Assembly: GCF_025061645.1 (NCBI RefSeq)
Contig: NZ_JANYMP010000005.1
Location: 436,868 to 500,867, forward strand
Reading direction: 5' to 3'
DNA from: Umezawaea endophytica
Lineage (GTDB): Bacteria > Actinomycetota > Actinomycetes > Mycobacteriales > Pseudonocardiaceae
DNA: 64,000 nucleotides
Under the pieces are notes generated by a model. It ran no database searches, had not been told where the DNA came from, and saw only the letters and a program-made list of their open reading frames with translations. Shown here piece by piece: positions 50,545 to 59,772 of the stretch (the first letter of the stretch is position 1; each line of letters begins with the position of its first letter). The position numbers and the translations under genes were made by a program.

Positions 50545-51990
50545 TCAGACCCACTCGACGAGGTCGACGCGACCACCGGCCAGCGCGTCCGCCGCCAGGT
50601 CGCGCAGCCCCCGCGGCACCCGCACGCCCACGGACCTGCCGGTCCGGCGCAGCCGCTCCCCCGCGTCGAAGGCGGCCAGCGCGGTCTGCCGGGTCCGGCC
50701 CGCGTCGAGCACCGCCACCCGGTCGCTCCCGACGAGTTCGCCGCGCGGCACGACGCGGGTGGGCCAGGAGCGCCCGGCGGTGGTGAGCGGGCGGTCGAGC
50801 ACCCAGGAGACCGCGTCCTCGGGCACCCGCTCGACCGGGGCGCCCGCGTACTGCCCGAGCCCCGCGGCCACGACCGCCGGGGCCTGCCGGGCGAACTGGC
50901 CGAGCGAGACCTTGCCCGCCCGCGTCATGTAGGCGATCAGCAGTTGTTCGACCGGCATGTCCAGGCGCCGCGGGAAGTCGTCCCACCACAGCATGCTGCG
51001 GCGGGCGATGTCCTGGAGGTGCTCCACGGCCGGGCGCCGGGCGCTCTCGAAGGCCGCCAGCGCGGACTCGACGTCCGTGCCGGTGTCCAGCGCCTCGACC
51101 AGGGCGATCCCGCTCTCCATGGCCAGCTTCGTGCCGGACCCGATGGAGTAGTGGGCCGTGGAGGCGGCGTCCCCCAGCAGCACGGTGGTGCCGTGGTGCC
51201 ACCGCGCGCAGGTGACCGTCCGGAAGCGGAGCCACCGGGTTCGGTTCCCGACCAGACCGGACCCGCGCAGGGTGTCCGCGAACAACGTCGAGAGGTAGCC
51301 CAGCGACGCGTCGTCGCTCCGCTCCGGCGGTGTGGCCGCCGTCGTCGCGTCGAACCCCGCGCGCCGCCAGGTCTCCGGGTCGGTCTCGACCAGGAACGTG
51401 CTGCGGTCGCGCCGGTAGGGGTAGGCGTGCGCGACGAACGTGCCGTGCTCGCCCGTCTCGGCCCGGAACACCGCTCGCGGCAGGGCGAAGTCGGTGCCGC
51501 ACCACAGGTAGAGGCCGTCGTGCTGCTCCACGCGGGCGCCGAACTCGGTGGCGAACCGCTCGCGGGTCGCGCTGTTGACCCCGTCCGCGGCGACGACGAC
51601 GTCGGCGTCCAGGTCGTCGACCGCGACCCGGCCGCCGTAGCGGATGTCCACGCCTGCCGCGATCGCCTGGGCCCGCAGGACCTCCAGGAGTTCGGCCCGG
51701 CCGATCGCGATCAGGTCGTCGGCGGGCAGGGCGACGGTGACGTCGTCGACGGACATCGACATCTCGTGGGACCAGGCCCGCGCCACGACCTCGCGCAGGG
51801 AGGCGGGATCGGCCTCGGCGAGGCGCCGCTGGGTGGCCGTCGCCAGGCCGACCCCGAACCCGAAGGTCGCGCTGGGCGGCGACTGCTCGTACAGGGTCAC
51901 GGCGCACTCGGGCCTGCGGAGCTTCATCAGGCGCGCGAAGTACAGCCCGCCGGGGCCTCCGCCCAGGACGGCCACGGACCTGAGTTCCAT
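50545..51990 (-). CDS. FAD monooxygenase of the salicylyl-CoA 5-hydroxylase / 2-aminobenzoyl-CoA monooxygenase type
   Basis: 481 residues. The FAD site is VAVLGGGPGGLYFARLMKL with YEQSPPSATFGFGVGL next to it, a pairing typical of the salicylyl-CoA and aminobenzoyl-CoA hydroxylases. VVVAADGVNS and VLLGDAASTAHYSIGSGTKLAME are the second and third flavin motifs. The bifunctional relatives have an extra C-terminal old-yellow-enzyme domain; that is absent here. AAGGAG precedes ATG 51990. It is divergent from the aryl-AMP ligase, which would supply the activated substrate. Confidence 0.85.
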   Translation of the reverse strand: MELRSVAVLGGGPGGLYFARLMKLRRPECAVTLYEQSPPSATFGFGVGLATATQRRLAEADPASLREVVARAWSHEMSMSVDDVTVALPADDLIAIGRAELLEVLRAQAIAAGVDIRYGGRVAVDDLDADVVVAADGVNSATRERFATEFGARVEQHDGLYLWCGTDFALPRAVFRAETGEHGTFVAHAYPYRRDRSTFLVETDPETWRRAGFDATTAATPPERSDDASLGYLSTLFADTLRGSGLVGNRTRWLRFRTVTCARWHHGTTVLLGDAASTAHYSIGSGTKLAMESGIALVEALDTGTDVESALAAFESARRPAVEHLQDIARRSMLWWDDFPRRLDMPVEQLLIAYMTRAGKVSLGQFARQAPAVVAAGLGQYAGAPVERVPEDAVSWVLDRPLTTAGRSWPTRVVPRGELVGSDRVAVLDAGRTRQTALAAFDAGERLRRTGRSVGVRVPRGLRDLAADALAGGRVDLVEWV

Positions 51991-52048
51991 CGCGTCTCCT
52001 TCGTCTGGTGACGGCACCGTAAACCGACTCGACAGTTGTGTCCATCTT

Positions 52049-52077
52049 TTGACGACTAGGTTGGGAGCGGTTACCGT
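52049..52077 (+). promoter_or_regulatory. Promoter of the aryl-AMP ligase gene
   Basis: TTGACG (52049-52054), a 17-bp spacer, TACCGT (52072-52077). The predicted start is about 37 nt before GTG 52121. It lies in the 130-bp divergent region shared with the monooxygenase gene. Confidence 0.5.
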
Positions 52078-52120
52078 GGGCGCCACCCGCCGACGACGAC
52101 GGACGACACAGGAGGCACCG

Positions 52121-53782
52121 GTGTTGGACTGGGCTGGACGTCTCATCCCCTACCCCGCTGACGTCGTGGAGACCTACCGCTCGGCCGGGCTGTGGGGCAC
52201 CCTGCCCATCGGCGCGGAGTTCCACGAGGTCGCCGTCGGGCAGGGATCGCGCACCGCCGTGGTCGCCGAGGAGGGCCGCCTCACCTACGCCGAACTGGAC
52301 GAGGTCACGGACCGGCTCGCGCTCGGACTGGCGGACCTCGGGCTGGTCGCCGGCGACCGCGTGGTCGTGCAGTTGACCAACCGCCTGCACTCCGTCGTCG
52401 CCTGGTACGGGCTGCTCAAGGCCGGGCTGATCCCGGTGTGCACGCTGGCGGCGCACCGCGCCCACGAGATCGGCCCCATCAGCCGCAAGGTCGGCGCCGT
52501 CGCGCACCTCGTCGAGTCGAACCCCTCCGGCTTCGACCTGGTGGCCTTCGCGTTCGAGCAGCGGGTGGGCCACCCGACGGTGCGCCACGTGCTCACCGCG
52601 GGCTCGCTCGCGGGCACCCCGATCGAGCACCTGATCCGCGACAGCGACCCGGTGCTCGCCCGTGAACGGGTCGCGGAGATCCAGGCGGCGATCGACCCGG
52701 ACGAGATCGCCTGCTTCCAGCTCTCCGGCGGCACCACGGGCACCCCGAAGATCATCCCGCGGCTGCACGCCGAGTACTGGTACAACGCCAGGGCGTACGC
52801 CGAGGCGGGCGGCTGGGACCAGGACACCCGGACCGCCCACCTGATCCCGATCATCCACAACGCGGGCATCACCTGCGGGCTGCACGCCGTCCACAGCGTC
52901 GGCGGCACCCTCGTGCTGGGCACCGCCGTGCTGGACCAGGCGCTGCCGGTCCTCGCCCGCGAGCAGGCCACCGACGTGCTCATCGGCCACGGCCACTACA
53001 CGATCGTCGACCACCCCCTGTTCGCCGACGCGGTGGCCTCGATGAAGAAGGTCGTGCTGTCCGGCGCCAAGGTGCCCGAGCGCGTCTTCGACGCCTTCGA
53101 GGACCGAGGCATCCGGGTGGGCCAGATGTTCGGCATGGGCGAGGGCTTCTTCGCCATGTCGACGGCCACCTCCACCCGGCGGGCCCGGCTGACGACGGTG
53201 GGCGTCCCGACCTCGCCGCACGACGAGTTCCGGGTGCTCGAACCCGGCACCGAGGTCGACCTGCCCGACGGCACCACGGGCGAACTCGCCTGCCGCGGCC
53301 CGTACACCATCCGCGGCTACTTCGACGCCCCCGACGTCAACGCGGGCGCGTTCACCTCCGACGGCTACTACCGCACCGGGGACCTCGTCGCCGTCACCAC
53401 CCACGGCACCGAGCGGAGCATCTCCGTCGAGGGCAGGCTCAAGGACCTCATCAGCCGCGGCGGCGAGAAGGTCAGCGCCGAGGAGGTCGAAACCCTTCTG
53501 CTGCACCACCCGCGGATCACCGCGGCCGCCATCGTCGCCATGCCGGACGAACGGCTCGGCGAACGCGCGTGCGCCTACCTCGTCGCGACGGGCGCGCCGC
53601 TGACCATGGCGGAGGTGCAGGAGCACCTGAACTCGTTGTCACTGGCCAAGTTCAAGTGGCCCGAACGACTGGAGTGGATCACCGAGATGCCGAGGACCCC
53701 CGTCGGCAAGCTCGACAAGAAGGCGCTCCACCACGACATCGTCGCCAAGGTCGCCGGGGGCGACCGGTCGGCGGGCGGCTGA
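52121..53782 (+). CDS. Aryl-AMP ligase (2,3-dihydroxybenzoate/salicylate-AMP ligase family)
   Basis: 553 residues. The adenylation core has the A3 loop FQLSGGTTGTPKIIPRLHAEYWYN, close to the DhbE/EntE signature, then GMGEGFFAMSTATSTRR, YYRTGDLV and the terminal Lys in TPVGKLDKKAL. The family adenylates salicylate, dihydroxybenzoate or anthranilate and can pass them to CoA or a carrier. AGGAGG sits 5 nt before GTG 52121 (8 nt before TTG 52124). No carrier protein or peptide synthetase is near, and the divergent CoA-dependent hydroxylase points to catabolism (SdgA-like) and not to a siderophore. Confidence 0.87.
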   Translation: MLDWAGRLIPYPADVVETYRSAGLWGTLPIGAEFHEVAVGQGSRTAVVAEEGRLTYAELDEVTDRLALGLADLGLVAGDRVVVQLTNRLHSVVAWYGLLKAGLIPVCTLAAHRAHEIGPISRKVGAVAHLVESNPSGFDLVAFAFEQRVGHPTVRHVLTAGSLAGTPIEHLIRDSDPVLARERVAEIQAAIDPDEIACFQLSGGTTGTPKIIPRLHAEYWYNARAYAEAGGWDQDTRTAHLIPIIHNAGITCGLHAVHSVGGTLVLGTAVLDQALPVLAREQATDVLIGHGHYTIVDHPLFADAVASMKKVVLSGAKVPERVFDAFEDRGIRVGQMFGMGEGFFAMSTATSTRRARLTTVGVPTSPHDEFRVLEPGTEVDLPDGTTGELACRGPYTIRGYFDAPDVNAGAFTSDGYYRTGDLVAVTTHGTERSISVEGRLKDLISRGGEKVSAEEVETLLLHHPRITAAAIVAMPDERLGERACAYLVATGAPLTMAEVQEHLNSLSLAKFKWPERLEWITEMPRTPVGKLDKKALHHDIVAKVAGGDRSAGG

Positions 53783-53804
53783 AACCCCTGCGGAACGCGG
53801 TCCG

Positions 53805-54590
53805 ATGGGGAAGACTGCCTCGATGGTTTCCGAGTACACCCAGACCGACCGGTTCCGCGGCGCCCGCCTCCACCTGTGCGACGTCGCGGGCCTGGAGATC
53901 CGCGACTGCGAGGTGAGCGGGCTCAAGATCGTCGACTGCTACGGCGGCGCCGTCCACCTCGGCGGCGCCTTCGAGCGCGTCGTCGTCAACGACGTCGACG
54001 TGACCGCCTACGTCGAGGCCGAACTCGACCGCCTGCACCCCGCGCGGGTACTGGCGCGGGACGCCACGACCCCCGAGGAGTACCAGAACGCCTGGGCCGC
54101 CGTCGAAACCCTGTGGAGCGGGACGCTCGACCGGGCGCGGCTGCTGCCCGACGCCGCGCTGCTCGAACAGGTCGACGGCGAGTGGTCCTTCGTCGAGACC
54201 CAGCGGCACCTGCTGTTCGCCTCCGACGCCTGGCTCGGCAGCGCCGTGCTCGAAGAGGAGGCGCCCTTCCACCCGTTGGGCTTCCCCGCCGGGGGAACAC
54301 CGCGCGAGGAGACCGAGAAGCTCGGGCTCACCCTCGACGCCACGCCGACGCTCGACGAGGTGCTCGAGGCGCGGCGCGCCCGGATGGCCGCGGTGCGGCG
54401 CGTCGTCGACGGGCTCACCACCGCCGAACTCGACCGGGTGTGCGGTCGCAAGCCCGCGGACCCGTACCCCGACCAGGAGTACGTCGTGCGCCGCTGCCTC
54501 AAGGTGGTGCTGAAGGAGGAGGCCGAGCACCACCGCTACGCGGTGCGCGACCTGGCGGTGCTCGAAGCGGGCCTGGCCGAACCCCGGTAG
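53805..54590 (+). CDS. DinB-family protein with N-terminal pentapeptide-like segment
   Basis: 261 residues (255 if ATG 53823 is used; both ribosome sites are modest). The first 50 residues have short repeats (FRGARLHLCDVAGLEIRDCEV) as in pentapeptide-repeat proteins. VNDVDVTAYVEAELDRL leads into a four-helix DinB-type domain with VDGEWSFVETQRHLLFASD, where His and later histidines may bind a metal or a low-molecular-weight thiol. This architecture is common in actinobacteria; mycothiol-dependent transferase activity is known for some DinB relatives. The role here is unknown. Confidence 0.8.
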   Translation: MGKTASMVSEYTQTDRFRGARLHLCDVAGLEIRDCEVSGLKIVDCYGGAVHLGGAFERVVVNDVDVTAYVEAELDRLHPARVLARDATTPEEYQNAWAAVETLWSGTLDRARLLPDAALLEQVDGEWSFVETQRHLLFASDAWLGSAVLEEEAPFHPLGFPAGGTPREETEKLGLTLDATPTLDEVLEARRARMAAVRRVVDGLTTAELDRVCGRKPADPYPDQEYVVRRCLKVVLKEEAEHHRYAVRDLAVLEAGLAEPR

Positions 54591-54721
54591 TCGCGGACCG
54601 GTGAGGGGTGTGGGGATCGCTGCCGAAACGGCCGCAGGAGTGGAAGGTTCCCACCTCCTCCCGTCCCGTGATCGCTCCTAGGGTGACTGGCGGTACCCGC
54701 CGACCAGGAGGAGAGTCACCC

Positions 54722-54763
54722 ATGGCCGACCAGTCCAGCGTCACGGGTGGCTCGCGGTGCTGA
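54722..54763 (+). other. 13-codon leader ORF with a strong ribosome site, or a frameshifted gene start
   Basis: ATG 54722 has GGAGGAG 8 nt upstream, the best ribosome site in this area, yet the frame (MADQSSVTGGSRC) stops at 54761-54763. The acyl-CoA synthetase frame opens at GTG 54757, overlapping the leader's end. Either this is a translated leader coupled to the enzyme, or one base has been gained or lost and the enzyme truly begins MADQSS. Confidence 0.5.
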
Positions 54764-56400
54764 GCGCGGACGGGGCGATCGGCGCCGTGGACGGGCTGAT
54801 GCAGCCGCGACCGCTGACCATCGCCCACATCCTGGAGCGCGCCGAGCGGCTGTACGCGCACAAGCACGTCACGACGGCGGGCTCCGAGCGGCTCACGTAC
54901 GCCGAGGTGGCCGACCACACCCGGCGCCTCGCCACCGCGCTGGACGCCCTCGGTGTCCCGGTCGGCGCCCGCGTCGCCACGTTCGCGGCCAACAGCAGGC
55001 GGCACTTCGAGCTCTACCTGGCGGTGCCCGCCACCAAGCGGGTGCTGCACTCGGTGAACATCCGGCTCTCGCCGGAGCACCTGGAGTACATCGTGGACCA
55101 CGCCGAGGACGACGTGGTGTTCGTCGACCGCGCGCTGCTGCCGCGGATCTGGCCGAGCGCCGACCGGCTGGACCGCGTGCGGCACTGGGTGGTGCTGCCC
55201 GACGACAGCGGCACGCCGATCCCGGACGACCCCCGCGTCCTGCACTACGACGAGCTGATCGCCGGAGCCGACCCGTTCTCGGGGTCGTTCGAGGACGCGT
55301 TCGCGCTCGCGGACGAGAACCTGGCTTCGGGGCTGTGCTACACCTCCGGGACGACCGGACCGCCCAAGGGCGTGCTGTACAGCCACCGGTCGACGATCCT
55401 GCACTGCCTGGGAACGCTCGCGGCGGGCTTCATCGGCCTCAGCGAGGACGACGTGGTGATGCCGATCGTGCCCATGTTCCACGCCAACGCCTGGGGCCTC
55501 CCCTACGGCGCGATGATGGCGGGCGCCTCGCTGGTCCTCCCCGGCCCGTCCTCGGACCCGACGCACCTGCTGCGGTTGATGGAGACCGAGCGGGTGACCG
55601 TCGCGGGCGCCGTCCCCACGGTGTGGACGAGCCTCGCCCCGGAGCTGCGGGCGCACGACCTGAGCGCCACGAGGTTCCTGCTCGGCGGCGGCTCCGCCAT
55701 CTCCCCCGCGCTGTCGGAGACCTACCGCGCGGCGATCGGGGTGCCCATCACCCATTCCTGGGGGATGACGGAGATCAGCCCCGTCGGGACCATCGGCGGT
55801 ACCCGCACCCAGCACCGGGACGGCACCGACGAGGAGCGGGTGGCCGTGCGGGCCGCCCAGGGCCAGCCGCTGCCGCTGGTGACCGTGCGGGTCGTCGACG
55901 TCGAGACCGGCCGGGAACTGCCGCGCGACGGGCGTTCCGTCGGTGAACTCCAGGTCGCGGGGCCGTGGGTGGCGGGCGGCTACTTCCGGGTCGACAGCGG
56001 TGACAGCTTCACCGCCGACGGCTGGCTGCGCACCGGCGACCTCGCCACCCTCGACGCCGAGGGCTACCTGCGGCTCGTGGACCGGATCAAGGACCTGATC
56101 AAGTCCGGGGGCGAGTGGATCTCCTCGGTCGAGCTGGAGTCCGCCATCGTCTCGCACCCCGACGTCCTCGAAGCGGCCGTGATCGCCCGCCCCGACCCGC
56201 GCTGGGTGGAACGCCCCGTCGCGTACGTCGTCCTGCGCGACGGCGGCTCGGCCACCGGCGAGGAACTCCTGCGGCACATCACGCCGATGGTCGCCAAGTG
56301 GTGGCTGCCCGACGAGGTCGTCTTCCTGGCCACGCTGCCCAAGACGGGCACCGGCAAGTTGTCCAAGACCGCGCTGCGGGACTCGACGCGCACCGGTTGA
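54757..56400 (+). CDS. Acyl-CoA synthetase (fatty-acid/aryl-acid AMP-forming ligase)
   Basis: 547 residues from GTG 54757; a later ATG at 54799 is possible. Motifs: CYTSGTTGPPKGVLYSHRS (P-loop), VPMFHANAWGLPYGAM, HSWGMTEISPVG, WLRTGDLATLDAEGYLRLVDRIKDLIKSGGEWIS and TGTGKLSKTAL with the catalytic Lys. This is the medium/long-chain FadD-type group. It converts a carboxylic acid to its CoA thioester. The strong ribosome site upstream belongs to another frame (see 54722). It is convergent with the GAF-PucR regulator and may serve the same aromatic or side-chain acid route. Confidence 0.88.
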   Translation: MLSADGAIGAVDGLMQPRPLTIAHILERAERLYAHKHVTTAGSERLTYAEVADHTRRLATALDALGVPVGARVATFAANSRRHFELYLAVPATKRVLHSVNIRLSPEHLEYIVDHAEDDVVFVDRALLPRIWPSADRLDRVRHWVVLPDDSGTPIPDDPRVLHYDELIAGADPFSGSFEDAFALADENLASGLCYTSGTTGPPKGVLYSHRSTILHCLGTLAAGFIGLSEDDVVMPIVPMFHANAWGLPYGAMMAGASLVLPGPSSDPTHLLRLMETERVTVAGAVPTVWTSLAPELRAHDLSATRFLLGGGSAISPALSETYRAAIGVPITHSWGMTEISPVGTIGGTRTQHRDGTDEERVAVRAAQGQPLPLVTVRVVDVETGRELPRDGRSVGELQVAGPWVAGGYFRVDSGDSFTADGWLRTGDLATLDAEGYLRLVDRIKDLIKSGGEWISSVELESAIVSHPDVLEAAVIARPDPRWVERPVAYVVLRDGGSATGEELLRHITPMVAKWWLPDEVVFLATLPKTGTGKLSKTALRDSTRTG

Positions 56401-56425
56401 GCTTGCGGCACAGGGGAACGCGGCC

Positions 56426-58201
56426 TCACGAGGGTGCGGTCGCGACCGCCCTGAGCTGGTGGAGCCGAAGCCCCAGTTGCAGTTCCAGGTCGTGCTCGTG
56501 GCGCCAGTCGAGGCCGAGGACCTTCCCCGCGCGGTCCAGGCGCTTGAGCAGGGTGTTGACGTGCACGTGCAGCGCTCGGGCGGTCGCCGCCACGTTGGCG
56601 CGGTGGACGTAGTACGCCGCGAGGGTTTCGACGAGGTCCGTCCCGCGCCGCCGGTCGTAGTCCAGGAGCGGCCCCACCGAATCGGCGAGGAAGCGGTCCA
56701 GCTCGCGCACCCGTTCGGCGTCGAAGACCATGGCGTACAAGGCGTACCGGCCCGTCGTGGCGCCCAGGTCGGTGTGCCCGATGCCCCGGACCACCGCCCC
56801 GCACCGGCTCGCGAGGGAGAACGCGCGCGACCAGTCGTGGTTCAGCGCTCGTTCCCCCACCACGACGACGGGTCCGCCCAGCGCGCGGCGGAGCCTGCGG
56901 TGGACCTCCTCGACGGTCCGGTCGTCGTCGGCGCTGGGCAGGATCATCGTCGCCCTGCCGAGGTGTTCGCCCGCCAGCCCGGAGAGGTCGCGGGCGATGT
57001 CGTGCAGGTGCCGCAGGAGGTCGGGTGACGACACCGTGCGGGAGTCCGCGACGACGACCAGGTCCAGGCGGTCGGCGTCGATGTTGCGGGCCCTGGTGCG
57101 GGCCCGCTGGGAGGGGCTGATCCCAGGGCTGCCCACCATGAGTTCGGTCAGGAGCTCTCCGCTCATCCGCTCGCTGGCCTCGGCGACGGCCCGCTCCTTG
57201 AGGATGAGCAGCCCCATGACGTGGGTGGCCCGTTCGAGGGTCCGCAGGTCCATGTCGTCCTGCGCGCCGTGGTCGACGACCGCCTCCCGGCTCCACGCCA
57301 GTGCGCCCAGGTAGCTGTCACCCGCCTGGATCGTGGCCACGCTGCGGGCGATCCCGGCGGTGTCGACCGACGTCGTGCAGCGGCCCGAGCGGTGGGCGTT
57401 CCTGATGGCGTCGGCCAGGTCGACCTCCGACGCCGTCCGGCACGGCGTCGACGCCGAGTCCCGGCGGACGAGGACGGCGCCGGTCCGGTCGAGGAGCGCG
57501 ACGCTCCCGCCGAGCTGGTCGGCGAGGAGCTGCGCGATGTCGCCCGGCGCCCCACCCCCCAGCACCGCACCGGTCAGCGCCTCGTGGATGGCCTGCGCGC
57601 GCTCCACGACGGCCATGTGCCCCTCGATCTTCCGGTACGCGATCCTCAGCTCCCGCAAGGAGTTCCGGCTCGCCTCGTACAGGCGGGCGTTGTCGAGCGC
57701 GACCGCGGCGTGGTCGGCGAACGCGCTCAACAGCGCGATCTCACCCGCCTGGAACGAGCGCTCGGTGCGGTCCGCGGCGAACAGCGCGCCCACCACCTCG
57801 CCGCGGATGACCAGCGGCACGCCGAGGAGCGCGACGAGCGCCTCGGTGGTGACGAGCCGGTCGAAGTTCGGGTCGTGGTCGATGAGGGTCGAGGTGGCGT
57901 AGTTGCTCACCCAGTGCGGGCTCTGGGAGGCCAGCACCTTGCCGCCGAGCCCGACGGTCGCCGGGATGCACGCCGTGAGGAAGGTGGCGGAGATCGTCCC
58001 CTCCGACGCCCTCGCCGACAGCTTGCCGTCCGCGACCAGCGAGAGGTAGGTGAAGTCCGTGCCGATCAGGTCGTGGGCGTGGTGGACGATCGACCGCAGC
58101 ACGTCGTCCAGCTCGCCCAGGGCGGTGAGCGACTTGGCGGTCGCGTACAACGACGCCAGCTCGCGCTGCCTGCGTACGAGTGACTCCGCGTCGCCTGCCA
58201 C
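56426..58201 (-). CDS. GAF-domain PucR/CdaR-family transcriptional regulator
   Basis: 591 residues from GTG 58201 (GGAGGG upstream). The order is: an N-terminal helix, a GAF sensor (about 30-180; FQAGEIALLSAFADHAAVALDNARLYEASR), a coiled linker, a CdaR-like middle domain and a PucR C-terminal helix-turn-helix (VETLAAYYVHRANVAATARALHVHVNTLLKRLDRAG). The layout is that of the activators of aromatic or purine catabolism such as DesR/PucR types. It is divergent from the MHS transporter, so that transporter and the tannase-like gene are likely targets. Confidence 0.88.
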   Translation of the reverse strand: MAGDAESLVRRQRELASLYATAKSLTALGELDDVLRSIVHHAHDLIGTDFTYLSLVADGKLSARASEGTISATFLTACIPATVGLGGKVLASQSPHWVSNYATSTLIDHDPNFDRLVTTEALVALLGVPLVIRGEVVGALFAADRTERSFQAGEIALLSAFADHAAVALDNARLYEASRNSLRELRIAYRKIEGHMAVVERAQAIHEALTGAVLGGGAPGDIAQLLADQLGGSVALLDRTGAVLVRRDSASTPCRTASEVDLADAIRNAHRSGRCTTSVDTAGIARSVATIQAGDSYLGALAWSREAVVDHGAQDDMDLRTLERATHVMGLLILKERAVAEASERMSGELLTELMVGSPGISPSQRARTRARNIDADRLDLVVVADSRTVSSPDLLRHLHDIARDLSGLAGEHLGRATMILPSADDDRTVEEVHRRLRRALGGPVVVVGERALNHDWSRAFSLASRCGAVVRGIGHTDLGATTGRYALYAMVFDAERVRELDRFLADSVGPLLDYDRRRGTDLVETLAAYYVHRANVAATARALHVHVNTLLKRLDRAGKVLGLDWRHEHDLELQLGLRLHQLRAVATAPS

Positions 58202-58347
58202 AGTGCCCTCCCCCTCTTCCGCACCCGGTGGGTGAAAGCCCCACCACGCCGGTGCGAGACGTGTGTGATGCAGACCTCAACCACAGGGTAACGGCGTCCT
58301 AACATGACCGTCATCACCTGCCTGTCCCACCGACGAAGGCGGCATGC

Positions 58348-59736
58348 ATGGCAACCCCGATCGCCCAACCCGAAGAGCAGTCCGGCCAAGTCGGCGCCGC
58401 CTCGTCCACGACTCGACCCCGCGCGTTCCGCAAACTGCTGGCCGTGGGGCTCATCGGCAGTTCGATCGAGTGGTACGACTTCTTCCTCTACGGCACCGCG
58501 GCCGCGCTGGTGTTCCCCAAGGTGTTCTTCCCGAACTCCTCGGCGCTGACCGGGACGCTGCTGGCCTTCAGCACGTTCTGGGCCGGTTTCGTGGCGCGGC
58601 CGATCGGCGGTGTGCTCGCCGGGCACTTCGGCGACAAGTACGGCCGCAAGCCGGTGGTCGTCACCTGCCTGGCGCTCATGGGCGCCGCGACCTTCCTGAT
58701 CGGCTGCCTCCCCAGCGCGGCGGCCGTCGGCGCGCTGGCCCCGACGCTGCTGGTCACGCTGCGCTTCGTGCAGGGGCTCGCGGCGGGCGGCCAGTGGGGC
58801 GGGATCATGTTGCTGCTCACCGAATCCGCCAGTCCCAAGCGGCGCGGCTTCGCCGGGACGTTCGGGCAGACCAGCGTTCCGGTCGCCGTGATCATCTCGA
58901 ACCTGATCTTCGTGGCCGCCAGCGGCCTGATGCCGAACGACGCGTTCCTGAGCTGGGGCTGGCGAATCCCGTTCCTGGTCAGCGTCGTGATGTTCGCGGT
59001 GGTCCTCTACATCCAGGCCAAGGTGGAGGACACGCCCGAGTTCCGCGAACTCCAGCGCGAGGTGTCGAAGTCCAAGGTCGCGGTGGTCCGGGCCCCGCTG
59101 GCGAAGGTCATCCGGAGCAGGTGGGGCACCATCCTCCTCGGCTGCGGGCTCCTCTCGGCCACCAACAGCCTGTTCTACGTCAGCATCGCCGGACTCCTGA
59201 GCTACGGCACCACGACGCTGGGCCTCCAGCGCAACTCCCTGCTCGCGGTCGTGCTGGCCAGTTCCGTGGCGATGGTCGTCGTCATCCCCCTGTCCGGCCA
59301 CCTCTCGGACAGGCTGGGACGGCGCCCGCTGATCCTGGTCGGCGGCCTGGGCGTCGCCGCGTGGGCGTTCCCCTACTTCGGGCTCGTCGACACCGCGTCG
59401 CTGCCGCTGATCTTCGTCGCCGTGACGGTGGGCTTCGTGTTCCAGTGCCTCACCTACGGTCCGATCGCGACCTACCTCGGCGAGCTGTTCGCGCCCAACG
59501 TCCGCTACTCGGGGGCGTCGCTGTCCTACCAGCTCTCCGCGATCATCGTCAGCGGCGGCACGCCGTTCCTGATGACGGCGCTGATCGCGAAGACCGGGAG
59601 CACCGCGCCGGTCGCCGCCTACATCCTGGCCATGGGGCTGATCACCTTCGCCAGCGCGTGGTTCCTGCCCGAGACGAACACGGCAGAGGTCCGCGACGAT
59701 CCGCACGCCATCCCCGGCACGCACCTGCACCGCTGA
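58348..59736 (+). CDS. MFS transporter, metabolite:H+ symporter (MHS) family
   Basis: 462 residues with about twelve helices. IGSSIEWYDFFLYGTAAALVFPKVFFP is the hallmark start of MHS carriers (ProP, ShiA, KgtP relatives), followed by GHFGDKYGRKPVV (motif A). Members import small acids such as shikimate, citrate, oxoglutarate or aromatic acids. It lies next to a tannase-like gene (36-nt gap), so a phenolic or polyol acid made outside the cell is a sensible cargo. Confidence 0.9.
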   Translation: MATPIAQPEEQSGQVGAASSTTRPRAFRKLLAVGLIGSSIEWYDFFLYGTAAALVFPKVFFPNSSALTGTLLAFSTFWAGFVARPIGGVLAGHFGDKYGRKPVVVTCLALMGAATFLIGCLPSAAAVGALAPTLLVTLRFVQGLAAGGQWGGIMLLLTESASPKRRGFAGTFGQTSVPVAVIISNLIFVAASGLMPNDAFLSWGWRIPFLVSVVMFAVVLYIQAKVEDTPEFRELQREVSKSKVAVVRAPLAKVIRSRWGTILLGCGLLSATNSLFYVSIAGLLSYGTTTLGLQRNSLLAVVLASSVAMVVVIPLSGHLSDRLGRRPLILVGGLGVAAWAFPYFGLVDTASLPLIFVAVTVGFVFQCLTYGPIATYLGELFAPNVRYSGASLSYQLSAIIVSGGTPFLMTALIAKTGSTAPVAAYILAMGLITFASAWFLPETNTAEVRDDPHAIPGTHLHR

Positions 59737-59772
59737 GGGACCGGGACCACGGTGACGAGAGAAGAGGCCGGT

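Noticed and set aside
50528..53626. 1032-aa minus-strand ORF over the aryl-AMP ligase and monooxygenase
   Set aside because: The ligase and monooxygenase motifs are in other frames; this frame gives low-complexity Arg/Ala/Gly sequence.
50545..53782. Monooxygenase plus aryl-AMP ligase as a siderophore or antibiotic cluster
   Set aside because: There is no carrier protein, peptide synthetase or polyketide synthase within the window, and maleate isomerase and MaoC genes adjoin.
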